Shown: positions 43,252 through 51,504 of the stretch, in pieces
How the letters are laid out: every line of letters begins with the position of its first letter
Position numbering within the stretch: the stretch's first letter is position 1
Assembly (NCBI RefSeq): GCF_900101615.1
Contig: NZ_FMZX01000001.1
Location: forward strand, 434,001 to 498,000
Direction of reading: 5' to 3'
DNA: 64,000 bases
From: Belnapia rosea
GTDB lineage: Bacteria; Pseudomonadota; Alphaproteobacteria; Acetobacterales; Acetobacteraceae
Made by a program: the position numbers and the translations under genes
The notes under the pieces: model-generated
Told to the model about the DNA's origin: nothing
What the model saw: the letters and a program-made list of their open reading frames with translations, nothing else
Database searches by the model: none

Positions 43252-43929
43252 TCAGTCGGGCGCGCGGATGACATAGCCGGCGCCGCGCATGGTGTGGATG
43301 AGGGGCGGCTGGTCCTCGCCACCGAGCTTGGCGCGCAGCCGGCTGACATGGGTCTCGACCACGCTGGTCTTGGGGTCGAAATGGAAGTCCCAGACGCCTT
43401 CCAGCAGCATGGTGCGCGTCACCACCTGGCCGACCCGGCGCATCAGGTACTCGAGCAGGCGGAATTCGCGCGGCTGCAGCTCGATCCGGCGGCCGGCGCG
43501 GGTGACCTGGCGGCGCAGCAGGTCCATCTCCAGGTCGCCGACGCGCAGCGTGGTCGCCTCCGTCGCCATGGGCGGGCGGCGGGCGAGGGCGTTGAGGCGC
43601 GCCATCAGCTCGGCGAAGGCAAAGGGCTTGCCGAGGTAATCGTCGGCTCCGGCCTCCAGCCCCTCGACGCGGTCGCCGATGCCGGTGCGGGCGGTGAGGA
43701 AGAGCACGGGCGTGCGGATGCCGGCGGCACGCAGCGCGCGGACGAGGCCGAGCCCGTCGAGGCGCGGCAGCATGCGGTCCACCACCAGCACGTCGTGCCC
43801 CTCGCTCATGGCGAGGTGGAGGCCATCGGGGCCGTCGGCGGCATGGTCCACCACATGGCCGGCCTCGGTCAGGCCGCGGCGGATGAAGCCGGCCGTTTCC
43901 GCATCATCCTCCACCAGCAGGATCTTCAC
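43252..43929 (-). CDS. OmpR-family response regulator
   Basis: This 225-residue regulator has a receiver domain (MKILLVEDDAETAGFI, phospho-acceptor Asp51 in VVDRMLPRLDG, conserved Lys in YLGKPF) and a winged-helix output domain (LQPREFRLLEYLMRRVGQVV then SVVETHVSRLRAKLGG). The start is GTG at 43929 with GGAGG six bases upstream. It is the first gene of the leftward run that includes the kinase and the riboflavin genes. It is divergent from the fasciclin gene with about 110 bases between them. Confidence 0.93.
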   Translation of the reverse strand: MKILLVEDDAETAGFIRRGLTEAGHVVDHAADGPDGLHLAMSEGHDVLVVDRMLPRLDGLGLVRALRAAGIRTPVLFLTARTGIGDRVEGLEAGADDYLGKPFAFAELMARLNALARRPPMATEATTLRVGDLEMDLLRRQVTRAGRRIELQPREFRLLEYLMRRVGQVVTRTMLLEGVWDFHFDPKTSVVETHVSRLRAKLGGEDQPPLIHTMRGAGYVIRAPD

Positions 43930-44040
43930 GCCGCCTCCGCACCCATGGCCGGCGCGGAGAATAGGCAGGAGGCGGATCGAATGCGAACTCCCCCGGCGGG
44001 ACGGGTTTTGGGCCGGATGCAACCCAGGACATTTTCCAAG

Positions 44041-44583
44041 ATGCGCTTTCCCTCCCTCTCCATGCTGGCCGCGGCCGGCCTCCTGCTTGGTGCCGGTGCC
44101 GCCCGCGCGCAGGATTGCATGGCGGTGATGGCCGGTGACTCGCGCCTCAGCAGCTTCGTCGATGCGCTGAACCGCACCGGCCAGGCCGAGCTGCTGCATG
44201 GCGCCGGCCCCTTCACCGTGCTCGCACCCGATAACGGCGCGATCGACCGGGTGCCGGTCAATATCCGCAACGACCTGATGGGCTCGCAGCCCGGTGCCGA
44301 TATCGACCCGGTGCGCGGCCCGGCAGTGGTGAATGCGCAGATGATCGACGGCCGGCACTTCGCCCGCGAGGTCGAGGGGCGCAACCGCGTCACGGTCAGG
44401 ACCCGCAACGGGAACATGCTGGTGATCGAGCGTGGGGCGGATGGCCAGTACACGCTGACCCCGGAGCGCGGCGGCTTCGGCGCCGGCGGCATCCGCCAGG
44501 TGGAGCCGGCGCATGTGGTGCAGGCCGATATCCCCTGCAGCAACGGCGTCGTCCATATCGTCGACCGCGTGCTGGTGCGCTGA
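44041..44583 (+). CDS. Fasciclin (FAS1)-domain secreted protein
   Basis: This 180-residue protein has a signal peptide (MRFPSLSMLAAAGLLLGAGA with cleavage near ARAQD). A FAS1-like domain follows: LSSFVDALNRTGQAELLHG then GPFTVLAPDNGAIDRVP, and near the end GVVHIVDRVLVR. FAS1 domains mediate adhesion or surface interactions. The region between the two FAS1 boxes carries a shortened middle. There is no anchor, so it is probably periplasmic or secreted. An upstream in-frame ATG would place 20 charged residues before the signal peptide and was rejected. Confidence 0.85.
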   Translation: MRFPSLSMLAAAGLLLGAGAARAQDCMAVMAGDSRLSSFVDALNRTGQAELLHGAGPFTVLAPDNGAIDRVPVNIRNDLMGSQPGADIDPVRGPAVVNAQMIDGRHFAREVEGRNRVTVRTRNGNMLVIERGADGQYTLTPERGGFGAGGIRQVEPAHVVQADIPCSNGVVHIVDRVLVR

Positions 44584-44720
44584 CGCCGCACGGCTGATGA
44601 CGGGGCGGGACGATCATACAAAACCGTATGGTTCAGGGCAGGAAGCCGGGAGGCGGATGGGGCTTTGATAGGGGCATCCCGGCTGCCTCGGAGCGGCCGG
44701 CCCCGGAAGGAGCCATTGCG

Positions 44721-46169
44721 ATGCCCAGCATCAAGACCCCCACCAAGATCCTCGCCGCCGGCGCCCTGGCGCTGGCGCTCGGCACCACCGCGCTGACGCC
44801 CTTCGTGCCGCGTGCCACCGCCCAGCCGGCCGCTGCCACGGCCCCGGCGACGGCCGTTGCCCTGCCGCGCCCGGTCGGGCCCGACTTCGCCGATCTCGCT
44901 GCCCGGGTGGCGCCGGCCGTGGTGCGCATCACCGTCACCGGCCATGCCGAGGCGGCCTCGGCGCAGATGCCGCCCGAATTCCGCGGCACGCCCTTCGAGC
45001 GCTTCTTCCGCGGCCAGCCCGGCGGCGGCGAGCGGCGCACCATGGGCCAGGGCAGCGGCTTCATCATCGACCCGGCCGGCTATGTGGTGACCAACAACCA
45101 TGTCGTCGGCCAGGCGGATTCGGTGAAGGTGGAGCTGGCCGATGGCCGGCAGCTTCCGGCCAAGGTCGTCGGCACCGACCCGAAGACCGACCTTGCCCTG
45201 CTGAAGATCGAGGCCGGCAGCAACCTGCCGACCGTCGGCTTCGGGGACAGCGACAAGCTGCGGGTCGGCGAATGGGTGCTGGCCATGGGCAACCCCTTCG
45301 GACTCGGCGGCACGGCGACGGCCGGCATCGTCTCCGCCCGCGGGCGGCAGATCGGCGCCGGGCCCTATGACGACTTCATCCAGACCGATGCCTCGATCAA
45401 CCCCGGCAATTCGGGCGGCCCGCTGTTCAACGCGGCTGGCGATGTGGTCGGGGTGAATGCGGCGATCTTCTCGCCCTCCGGCGGCAATATCGGCATCGGC
45501 TTCGCCGTGCCCTCCTCGATGGCGCAGTCGGTCATCGCCCAGCTCAAAGAGACCGGCCGGGTGGAGCGTGGCTGGCTCGGCGTCTCGATGCAGGCGATCG
45601 ACCCGACGCTGGCCAGCGCCCTCGGCCTCAACGAGAACAAGGGCGCGCTGATCGGCGGCGTGGAGCCGGACGGGCCGGCGGCCAAGGCCGGGCTGCAGCC
45701 GGGTGACATCGTCACCGGCTTCAACGGCCGCCCCGTCGCCGTGCCGCGCGACCTGGCCGAGGCGGTGGGCGGGCAGAAGCCCGGCGCCACGGTGAGCCTT
45801 GCCCTGCTGCGCGACGGCAAGCCGGTGGAGGAGCGGGTGACGCTGGCGAACATCCCGGACCAGCAGGAAGCGCGGGGCGGGCCGGCGGCGGCACAGTCCC
45901 CGGCCAATCTCGGCATGGCGCTGGCGCCGCGCGAGCGGGGCGGACGCGGTGCCGTGGTCGCCGAGGTGCGGCCGGACAGCGTGGCCGCCACCCAGGGGCT
46001 GCAGCCGGGCGATGTCATCCTCCGCGCCGGCGACCGGGCGGTGGCCGGGCCGCGCGACGTGGCGGAGGCGGTGAGCGCCGCGCGGCGCGACAAGCGACCG
46101 GCGATCGCGCTGCAGATCGAGCGTGAGGGCGGACGGGCCTTCGTGGCGCTGCCCTTGCAGGCCGGCTGA
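44721..46169 (+). CDS. DegP/HtrA-family periplasmic serine protease
   Basis: This 482-residue Do-type protease begins with a signal peptide (KILAAGALALALGTTALTP, cleavage near ATA). The trypsin-like domain has the triad His127 (VVTNNHVVG), Asp157 (DPKTDLALLKI) and Ser231 (NPGNSGGPLFN). Two PDZ domains follow: WLGVSMQAIDPTLASALGL to about residue 375, and LGMALAPRERGGRGAVV to the end. The protein degrades or refolds envelope proteins. GGAAGGAG precedes the ATG. It may respond to envelope stress, but no stress sigma-factor motif was seen. Confidence 0.93.
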   Translation: MPSIKTPTKILAAGALALALGTTALTPFVPRATAQPAAATAPATAVALPRPVGPDFADLAARVAPAVVRITVTGHAEAASAQMPPEFRGTPFERFFRGQPGGGERRTMGQGSGFIIDPAGYVVTNNHVVGQADSVKVELADGRQLPAKVVGTDPKTDLALLKIEAGSNLPTVGFGDSDKLRVGEWVLAMGNPFGLGGTATAGIVSARGRQIGAGPYDDFIQTDASINPGNSGGPLFNAAGDVVGVNAAIFSPSGGNIGIGFAVPSSMAQSVIAQLKETGRVERGWLGVSMQAIDPTLASALGLNENKGALIGGVEPDGPAAKAGLQPGDIVTGFNGRPVAVPRDLAEAVGGQKPGATVSLALLRDGKPVEERVTLANIPDQQEARGGPAAAQSPANLGMALAPRERGGRGAVVAEVRPDSVAATQGLQPGDVILRAGDRAVAGPRDVAEAVSAARRDKRPAIALQIEREGGRAFVALPLQAG

Positions 46170-46227
46170 GAGGGTACCCAAGCCGGCACGCCCATTGCAT
46201 ACCATCTTCGTGTCCGGCGGAGCGGGG

Positions 46228-47334
46228 ATGGATGACGGGATGGCGGGTTCTGGCCTGGGCTTCGGGCCGATGACGGCGGCGCGCATGGGGCGGCTGCTGC
46301 TCGGTGCCATGCTGGGCGGGGTGGGGGGTGCCGTCTTCGCGGCCCTCCACCTGCCCTTGCCCTGGTTGATCGGCTCGCTGCTGGCGGTGGCGGGGGCCAG
46401 GCTGGCTGGGCTGCCCGCCGAGGCGGCAAGGCCGGCGCGGAATACCGGCTTCATCGTGGTCGGCAGTGCGCTCGGCCTCTATTTCACCCCGGCGACGGCG
46501 GCCGTGCTGCTCGCCAACCTGCCGCTGCTGGTGGCGGCGGCCCTCGTCACCATCGGCATCGGCGGCGGGCTGGCGCTGATCCTGGCGCGGACCGGGCAGG
46601 TGGACCCGGCAACGGCCTGGTTCGCCTCCATTCCCGGCGGCGCGGCCGATATGGCGATGCTGTCGGAAGCCTATGGCGGCGCCGGCGCGCCGGTCGCGCT
46701 GGCGCAGCTGCTGCGGGTGGTCTCGGTCGTGGTCCTGGTGCCGAATGTCATGGCGCTGACCGGGCTGCATGGCGACCATCCGCAGATCGCCGCCAGCCTG
46801 CCCTTCTCGCTGCCAGGATTCGCCGCCCTCCTTGCCCTTGGCCTCGCCGCCGCCCTGCTGCTGCTCCGCTGCGGGATGCGGGCGGGCTGGATGCTCGGGC
46901 CGCTGGCGGCCAGCGCGGCGCTGACGGCGTCGGGCCATGTGCTGTCGGGTGTGCCGCTCTGGCTGACGGCGATTGCCCAGGTGGCGCTCGGCGCCAGCCT
47001 CGGGGCGGGGTTCAGCCGGTCGATGCTGGCGCGGTGCCGGCGGTTCGTCCCGGCGGCGCTGCTGCATGTCTGGCTGCTGATCGGTGGCTGCGCCCTGGCC
47101 GGGCTCGGCCTGGCGCTGCTGGCGGGCAAGCCGCTCGGCGCCCTGTTGCTCGGCACCGCGCCGGGCGGCATCGCCGAGATGAGCCTGACGGCCAAGACCC
47201 TCGGCCTCGAAGTGCCGCTGGTGGTGACGATGCAGGTGACGCGCATCGCCCTGGTGGCGGCGCTGACGCCGCCGGTCTTCCGCCTGCTGCACCGGCGGCA
47301 CCTGGCAGATGCGGCGCCGGCGGCGGGGGATTGA
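46228..47334 (+). CDS. AbrB-family membrane transporter
   Basis: This 368-residue integral membrane protein has about 10 helices in two related halves. The first carries LPWLIGSLLAVAGARLAG and TAWFASIPGGAADMAML. The second carries APGGIAEMSLTAKTLGL, a repeat of the PGGxxxM motif that marks the AbrB (formerly ammonia-monooxygenase-like) family. The substrate is unknown. The ATG at 46228 is chosen as the start before the first helix. It ends within a small downstream gene. Neighbouring amidase and pyrimidine genes suggest transport of an amide or similar, but this is inference. Confidence 0.85.
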   Translation: MDDGMAGSGLGFGPMTAARMGRLLLGAMLGGVGGAVFAALHLPLPWLIGSLLAVAGARLAGLPAEAARPARNTGFIVVGSALGLYFTPATAAVLLANLPLLVAAALVTIGIGGGLALILARTGQVDPATAWFASIPGGAADMAMLSEAYGGAGAPVALAQLLRVVSVVVLVPNVMALTGLHGDHPQIAASLPFSLPGFAALLALGLAAALLLLRCGMRAGWMLGPLAASAALTASGHVLSGVPLWLTAIAQVALGASLGAGFSRSMLARCRRFVPAALLHVWLLIGGCALAGLGLALLAGKPLGALLLGTAPGGIAEMSLTAKTLGLEVPLVVTMQVTRIALVAALTPPVFRLLHRRHLADAAPAAGD

Positions 47335-47569
47335 GCGGCATGGAGGAGCCCTGCCTGCTCTCCGCCGCCGAGGCCGGGCGGAGGCGGCGGATGAAACGGC
47401 CCCGGAAGAGATCGCGGCCTTCTGTATCCGCATTGGCTTCGGCGCATTGACGGCGGAGCAGCGGGCGCGCATGGCGGAACTCGCCCGGATCGTGGCCGAG
47501 GCGGCGGCCCTGCCGCGGGTTGCCGACAAAATCGAAGAGCCGATGCCCGTCTTCCGGGTCCGCGGCTGA
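47309..47569 (+). CDS. AtzG-like small protein (putative amidase partner)
   Basis: This 86-residue reading frame ends 16 bases before the amidase gene and overlaps the AbrB gene end. Its C-terminal half, FGALTAEQRARMAELARIVA then DKIEEPMPVFRV, has the helical text and the EExxPVFR ending of AtzG-like partners of AtzE-type amidases. In that system the small protein stabilises the amidase. The N-terminus is Arg-rich and may not be real; a neighbouring frame begins MEEPCLLSAAEAG at 47340, so a frameshift or other start is possible. Function is inferred from context. Confidence 0.5.
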   Translation: MRRRRRGIERHGGALPALRRRGRAEAADETAPEEIAAFCIRIGFGALTAEQRARMAELARIVAEAAALPRVADKIEEPMPVFRVRG

Positions 47570-47585
47570 CAGGAAAGGACGAGGC

Positions 47586-48872
47586 ATGGAACCCTGGCAG
47601 CTCACCGCCGCCGCCGCCGCCGTGAAGCTCCGCGAGGGCCGCCTCACCGCCGAGGCGCTCACCCGCTCCTGCCTCGAGCGCATCGCCGAGCGCGAGGCGG
47701 TGGTGAAGGCTTGGTCCTTCCTCGACCCGGTCCTCGCCATCAGCAGCGCGCGGGAGGTCGACAAATCCTCGGTGATGGGAGCGCTGCACGGGCTGCCGAT
47801 CGGCGTGAAGGACATGATCGACACCGCCGACATGCCGACCACCTACAACTCGCCGATCTACCAGGGGCTGCGCCAGGGGCGGGATGCCGCCTGCGTCGGC
47901 GTGGCGCGGGGCGAGGGGGCGGTGATCCTCGGCAAGACCGATACGGTCGAATTCGCCGCCGCCGGCCGGCGGGCGCTGACGCGCAACCCGCATGACACGG
48001 CGCGGTCGCCGGGTGGTTCCTCCTCCGGCTCGGCGGCGGCCGTCGCCGATGGGATGGTGCCGCTGGCCTTCGGCACCCAGACCGGCGGCAGCACGATCCG
48101 CCCGGCCTCCTTCTGCGGCGTCTATGCGATGAAGCCGACGCATGGGGTGGTGAACACCGAGGGGGCCAAGCGCTACTCCCATACCCTCGACACCATCGGC
48201 TGGTATGGGCGGGAGCCGGCCGACCTGCGGCTGGTGGCGGAGGCCTTCCGCCTCTTCGATCTCGACCGGCCGCTGGAGAAGGAGCTGCAGGCGCTGCGGA
48301 TCGGGCTGTGCCGGGGGCCGAACTGGCACCTCGCCGCAGCGGAGTCGCGCGAGGCGCTGATGCTGGCCGGGCAGCGGCTGGAAGCGGCCGGGGCGGTGGT
48401 GGAGGAGCTGGCGCTGCCCCAGGCCTTCGAGGGCATCACCGAAGCGCAGCGCGTGGTGCTGCTGGGCGAGGGGCGGGGTGCCTTCCTGCAGGAATACGTC
48501 GCCGCCCATGCGAGACTGCATGCGGATTTCCGCGACCGCGTCGAGAATTTCGCCGGCATCAGCGGGGCGCAGCTGGCCGGCGCCTACAACCTGGCGGCGG
48601 AGTGCCGGAAGCTGTTCGATGCGCTCTTCCCACGCTTCGACGCGGTGCTGACGCCGGCCGCGGTGGGCGAGGCGCCGCTCGGGCGGCAGGATACCGGCAA
48701 CCCGGTTTTCAACAGCATGTGGACGCTGCTGCACGTGCCCTGCATCGCCATCCCCTGCACGCGGGGGCCGCATGGCATGCCGGTCGGGGTGCAGATCGTC
48801 GGGCCACGCTTCGGCGACGCGGCACTGCTCGACGTGGCGGCGCTGGTGGCGTCGGTGATCGACGCCGCCTGA
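47586..48872 (+). CDS. Amidase-signature family hydrolase (AtzE/GatA-like)
   Basis: This 428-residue enzyme has the Ser-cis-Ser-Lys triad: Lys75 in PIGVKDMIDT, the cis-Ser within SPGGSSSGSAAAVAD, and nucleophile Ser169 in TQTGGSTIRPAS. It hydrolyses amides; the amidase-signature class includes biuret, ureido and glutamyl-tRNA amidases. With an AtzG-like neighbour just upstream it may be an AtzE-type carboxybiuret or ureide hydrolase. It runs towards the rut-like cluster, ending 39 bases before its last gene. The substrate is unproven. Confidence 0.92.
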   Translation: MEPWQLTAAAAAVKLREGRLTAEALTRSCLERIAEREAVVKAWSFLDPVLAISSAREVDKSSVMGALHGLPIGVKDMIDTADMPTTYNSPIYQGLRQGRDAACVGVARGEGAVILGKTDTVEFAAAGRRALTRNPHDTARSPGGSSSGSAAAVADGMVPLAFGTQTGGSTIRPASFCGVYAMKPTHGVVNTEGAKRYSHTLDTIGWYGREPADLRLVAEAFRLFDLDRPLEKELQALRIGLCRGPNWHLAAAESREALMLAGQRLEAAGAVVEELALPQAFEGITEAQRVVLLGEGRGAFLQEYVAAHARLHADFRDRVENFAGISGAQLAGAYNLAAECRKLFDALFPRFDAVLTPAAVGEAPLGRQDTGNPVFNSMWTLLHVPCIAIPCTRGPHGMPVGVQIVGPRFGDAALLDVAALVASVIDAA

Positions 48873-48911
48873 GGCGAGACGGGCCGGGGTTGCCCCCGGC
48901 CCGGTGCTGCC

Positions 48912-49493
48912 TCAGGCGATGGTGCAGGCTTCCTCGAAGCTGAGGCGCGGCAGGCGGTCGAAGACGCCGCTCGGGTCGCCATGGCCGAGATTGACCAGGA
49001 AGTTCGACTTCACCTTGGTGCCGGCGAAGAAGGCCTCGTCGCACTTCGCCTTGTCGAAGCCGGACATGGCGCCGACATCAAGGCCGACCAGCTTCGCCGC
49101 CATCATCAGGTAGGCGCCCTGCAGCGTGGCGTTGCGGAAGGCGGTCTCGGCCGCCAGCTCCGGGCTCGAGGTGAACCAGGAGCGCGCATCGGCATGCGGG
49201 AAGAGCTGCGGCAGCTTCTCGTAGAATTCCATGTCCTGCGCGACGATGACGCAGACCGGTGCGCTGATCGTCTTGGCGAGGTTGCCGGAGGAGAGGCAGG
49301 GGGCGAGCCGGTCCTTGCCCTCCTTCGTCGTGACGAAGACGAAGCGCGCGGGGGAGCAGTTGGCCGAGGTCGAGCCGAATTTCAGGATGTCGTAGATCTG
49401 GCGGAGTTCTGCCTCGGAGACGGGCTGGTCGGTCCACTTGTTCTGGGTGCGCGCCTTGAGGAACAGCGCATCGATGGCGGCCTGGTCGAGCAT
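48912..49493 (-). CDS. rutE: Nitroreductase-family malonic semialdehyde reductase (RutE-like)
   Basis: This 193-residue FMN protein is close to RutE, which reduces 3-oxopropanoate (malonic semialdehyde) to 3-hydroxypropionate at the end of the Rut pathway. Matching blocks are [37 protein letters not shown] and [15 protein letters not shown], with [20 protein letters not shown] near the C-terminus. The start at 49493 gives the RutE N-terminus. It lies 43 bases after the cysteine hydrolase stop codon on the same strand. RutE also exists outside rut operons, so the neighbours matter for this call. Confidence 0.88.
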   Translation of the reverse strand: MLDQAAIDALFLKARTQNKWTDQPVSEAELRQIYDILKFGSTSANCSPARFVFVTTKEGKDRLAPCLSSGNLAKTISAPVCVIVAQDMEFYEKLPQLFPHADARSWFTSSPELAAETAFRNATLQGAYLMMAAKLVGLDVGAMSGFDKAKCDEAFFAGTKVKSNFLVNLGHGDPSGVFDRLPRLSFEEACTIA

Positions 49494-49536
49494 CGGGGGG
49501 TCTCCTTCACTGCGCGTCATAGCCCAGGCGGCATGG

Positions 49537-50202
49537 TCAGTCACCGGTCATGGCGGCAAGGCCGTCGAGCACCTCGGCGACCGGCAGCACATCGGCGTAC
49601 TTCACCGCCATGTCGTAGAGATTGGCGAAATGCGGGCTCTCGTGCCGGTCCGCCACCGCCTCCTCCGGCACGATCATGCGGAAGCCGCAGGACAGCCCGT
49701 CCACCACCGTCGCCCGCACGCAGCCCGAGGTGGAGCCGCCGGTGACGATGACGGTGTCGATGCGGTGGAAGGCGAGGAGGGAGCGGAGATTGGTCTCGAA
49801 GAAGGCGGAGGCCATGCGCTTGTTGATGAGGATGTCGCCCGGGGCGCGCTCCACGCGCGGGTCGAGCGCGGCGCGGGGCGAGCCTTCCTTGATGTTCTGC
49901 AGGCTGTCCGGCGTGTCGCTCCGCGTGCCCCAGACGCCGCAATCCTCGCCGCTCGGCAGATAGGCGACATAGGTCCAGACCACGGGCAGGCGCCGCGCGC
50001 GGCAGAGCGCGGCGAGGCTGTTCATGTGCAGGATCTGGTCCGGATCCGTCTCGTAGGCGGTGACGTAATCAGCCGGGCGGGTATAGGCGCATTGCACATC
50101 GACATTGACGAGTGCCGCGCGCTGGCCGAAGCCGAAGCGCGGGCGTGCCTCGGCGCGGAGCGCGGCGTAGAGCTGGCGTGCCGTCCGGCCATCCTCGATC
50201 AT
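49537..50202 (-). CDS. Cysteine hydrolase, N-carbamoylsarcosine amidase-like, in the rutB position
   Basis: This 221-residue isochorismatase-fold hydrolase has the catalytic triad Asp35 ([14 protein letters not shown]), Lys128 ([17 protein letters not shown]) and Cys161 ([18 protein letters not shown]). The Cys block [14 protein letters not shown] and [14 protein letters not shown] are typical of N-carbamoylsarcosine amidase, not of the RutB ureidoacrylate hydrolase I recall (TGIATNVCVEST). It sits between rutA and rutE, overlapping rutA by one base, where RutB is expected. It probably cleaves a ureide-type bond in the RutA product. That is inference. Confidence 0.85.
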   Translation of the reverse strand: MIEDGRTARQLYAALRAEARPRFGFGQRAALVNVDVQCAYTRPADYVTAYETDPDQILHMNSLAALCRARRLPVVWTYVAYLPSGEDCGVWGTRSDTPDSLQNIKEGSPRAALDPRVERAPGDILINKRMASAFFETNLRSLLAFHRIDTVIVTGGSTSGCVRATVVDGLSCGFRMIVPEEAVADRHESPHFANLYDMAVKYADVLPVAEVLDGLAAMTGD

Positions 50203-51281
50203 CAGGCCGCCGCCTGGGTGACGTGCCGGCGGCTCGTCATCAGCGGCTGGATGCGGGTGCCGAACTGGTCCATGCCGATGAGGAAGTCATCGAAGGTCAG
50301 CATGACGCCCTGCAGGCCCGGCGTCTCGGCCAGCGCGTCGAGCTGCCGCGCCACCGTCTCGTAGGAGCCGATGAGGCGCAGCATGTTGGTCGGCACGCGG
50401 TCGGAGCGGACCATGCGGCCGACGGTGCTGTGCGCCTCGGCCTTCACGTCGGCGGCCGCCTGCGCGTCGCGCCAGGCCAATGCCTCGAGATCCGTGCCGG
50501 CGACGTAGTGGTGCCATTTCGCCATCGCCGCCTCGTCGGTCTCGTCGGCGATGATCATCATCAGCAGCATGGCGCCGCAGTGGCGGCCGGCGGCGGCATT
50601 GGCGGCGAGCAGCCGGTCGGTGTGCTGGCGGACCTGGGAGACGTCGTTGATGCCGCCGGCGCTGATGAAATTGTAGTCGGCATAGTCGGCGGCGAATTGC
50701 ATGCCGCGATTCGACTGGCCGGCGGAGATGATCTCGATCTTCCTGGTCGGCAGCGGGCTGACGCGGCAATCCTCCATCGTGAAGAAATCGCCCTTGTGGT
50801 CGGAGCGGCCGGTGGACCAGAGCTCCTGCATGACCTTCACGTATTCCGAGCAGTATTCGTAGCGGCGGGCGAAATGCGCCTCGCCGGGCCAGATGCCCAT
50901 CTGCTCGTACTCGGCCTTCTGCCAGCCGGAGACGATGTTCACCCCGAAGCGTCCGTGGCTGATGCTGTCGATCGTCACCGCCATGCGAGCCAGCACGGCG
51001 GGCGGGATGGTGAGGACGGCGACCGAGGCAAAGAGCTTGATGCGCTTGGTCACCGCCGCCAGCCCGGCCATCAGGCTGAAGCTTTCGAGGTTGTGGTCCC
51101 AGTACTGGCTGGGCCCGCCGAAGCCGCGCAGCTTGATCATGGAGAGGGCGAATTCGAAGCCGTAGCGCTCCGCCTTTTCCGTCACCTCGCGGTTCAGGTC
51201 GAAGCTCGGCATGTATTGCGGCGAGGTGCTGGAGATCAGCCAGCCATTGTTGCCGATGGGTAGGAAGATGCCGACATCCAT
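50202..51281 (-). CDS. rutA: Pyrimidine monooxygenase RutA-like, LLM-class flavoprotein
   Basis: This 359-residue FMN-dependent monooxygenase opens the uracil ring in the Rut pathway. RutA signatures recalled from E. coli are present: GIFLPIGNNGWLISSTSPQY, FALSMIKLRGFGGPSQYW, GLAAVTKRIKLFASVAVLT, RMAVTIDSISHGRFGVNIV and TGWQK-like SGWQKAEYEQMGIWPG. No flavin reductase gene (rutF) is adjacent. Its stop overlaps the cysteine hydrolase start by one base. It is divergent from a Bcr/CflA transporter with about 220 bases between. I am confident in the RutA family; the actual ring substrate could be uracil, thymine or another pyrimidine. Confidence 0.92.
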   Translation of the reverse strand: MDVGIFLPIGNNGWLISSTSPQYMPSFDLNREVTEKAERYGFEFALSMIKLRGFGGPSQYWDHNLESFSLMAGLAAVTKRIKLFASVAVLTIPPAVLARMAVTIDSISHGRFGVNIVSGWQKAEYEQMGIWPGEAHFARRYEYCSEYVKVMQELWSTGRSDHKGDFFTMEDCRVSPLPTRKIEIISAGQSNRGMQFAADYADYNFISAGGINDVSQVRQHTDRLLAANAAAGRHCGAMLLMMIIADETDEAAMAKWHHYVAGTDLEALAWRDAQAAADVKAEAHSTVGRMVRSDRVPTNMLRLIGSYETVARQLDALAETPGLQGVMLTFDDFLIGMDQFGTRIQPLMTSRRHVTQAAA

Positions 51282-51504
51282 GGGCTCGCTCCGCTTCGTC
51301 AGGCGGCTATCCTATCGGCGGGGCGTTGGGGGATGGAGGGGTCGTATGCCGCGAAAAGGGGCGAATCGGGACGGCACCGCCCCTTTGGTAGGCATGCCAC
51401 GGCCAAGAATGCTCAGGCTTGCGGCAAGATCGCTTCGTTGCGGCCTGCCGAAGCTTACGGCCAGACCCATGGTGCAGTGCAGCACAGGGTGCTAACCGGG
51501 ATGC

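Noticed and set aside
43926-46454. An 842-codon minus-strand frame across the fasciclin and HtrA genes
   Set aside because: It mirrors well-identified plus-strand genes with signal peptides and a complete protease triad, and has no recognisable domain.
49537-50202. Direct assignment as rutB
   Set aside because: The active-site text follows N-carbamoylsarcosine amidase rather than RutB; position alone does not justify the symbol.
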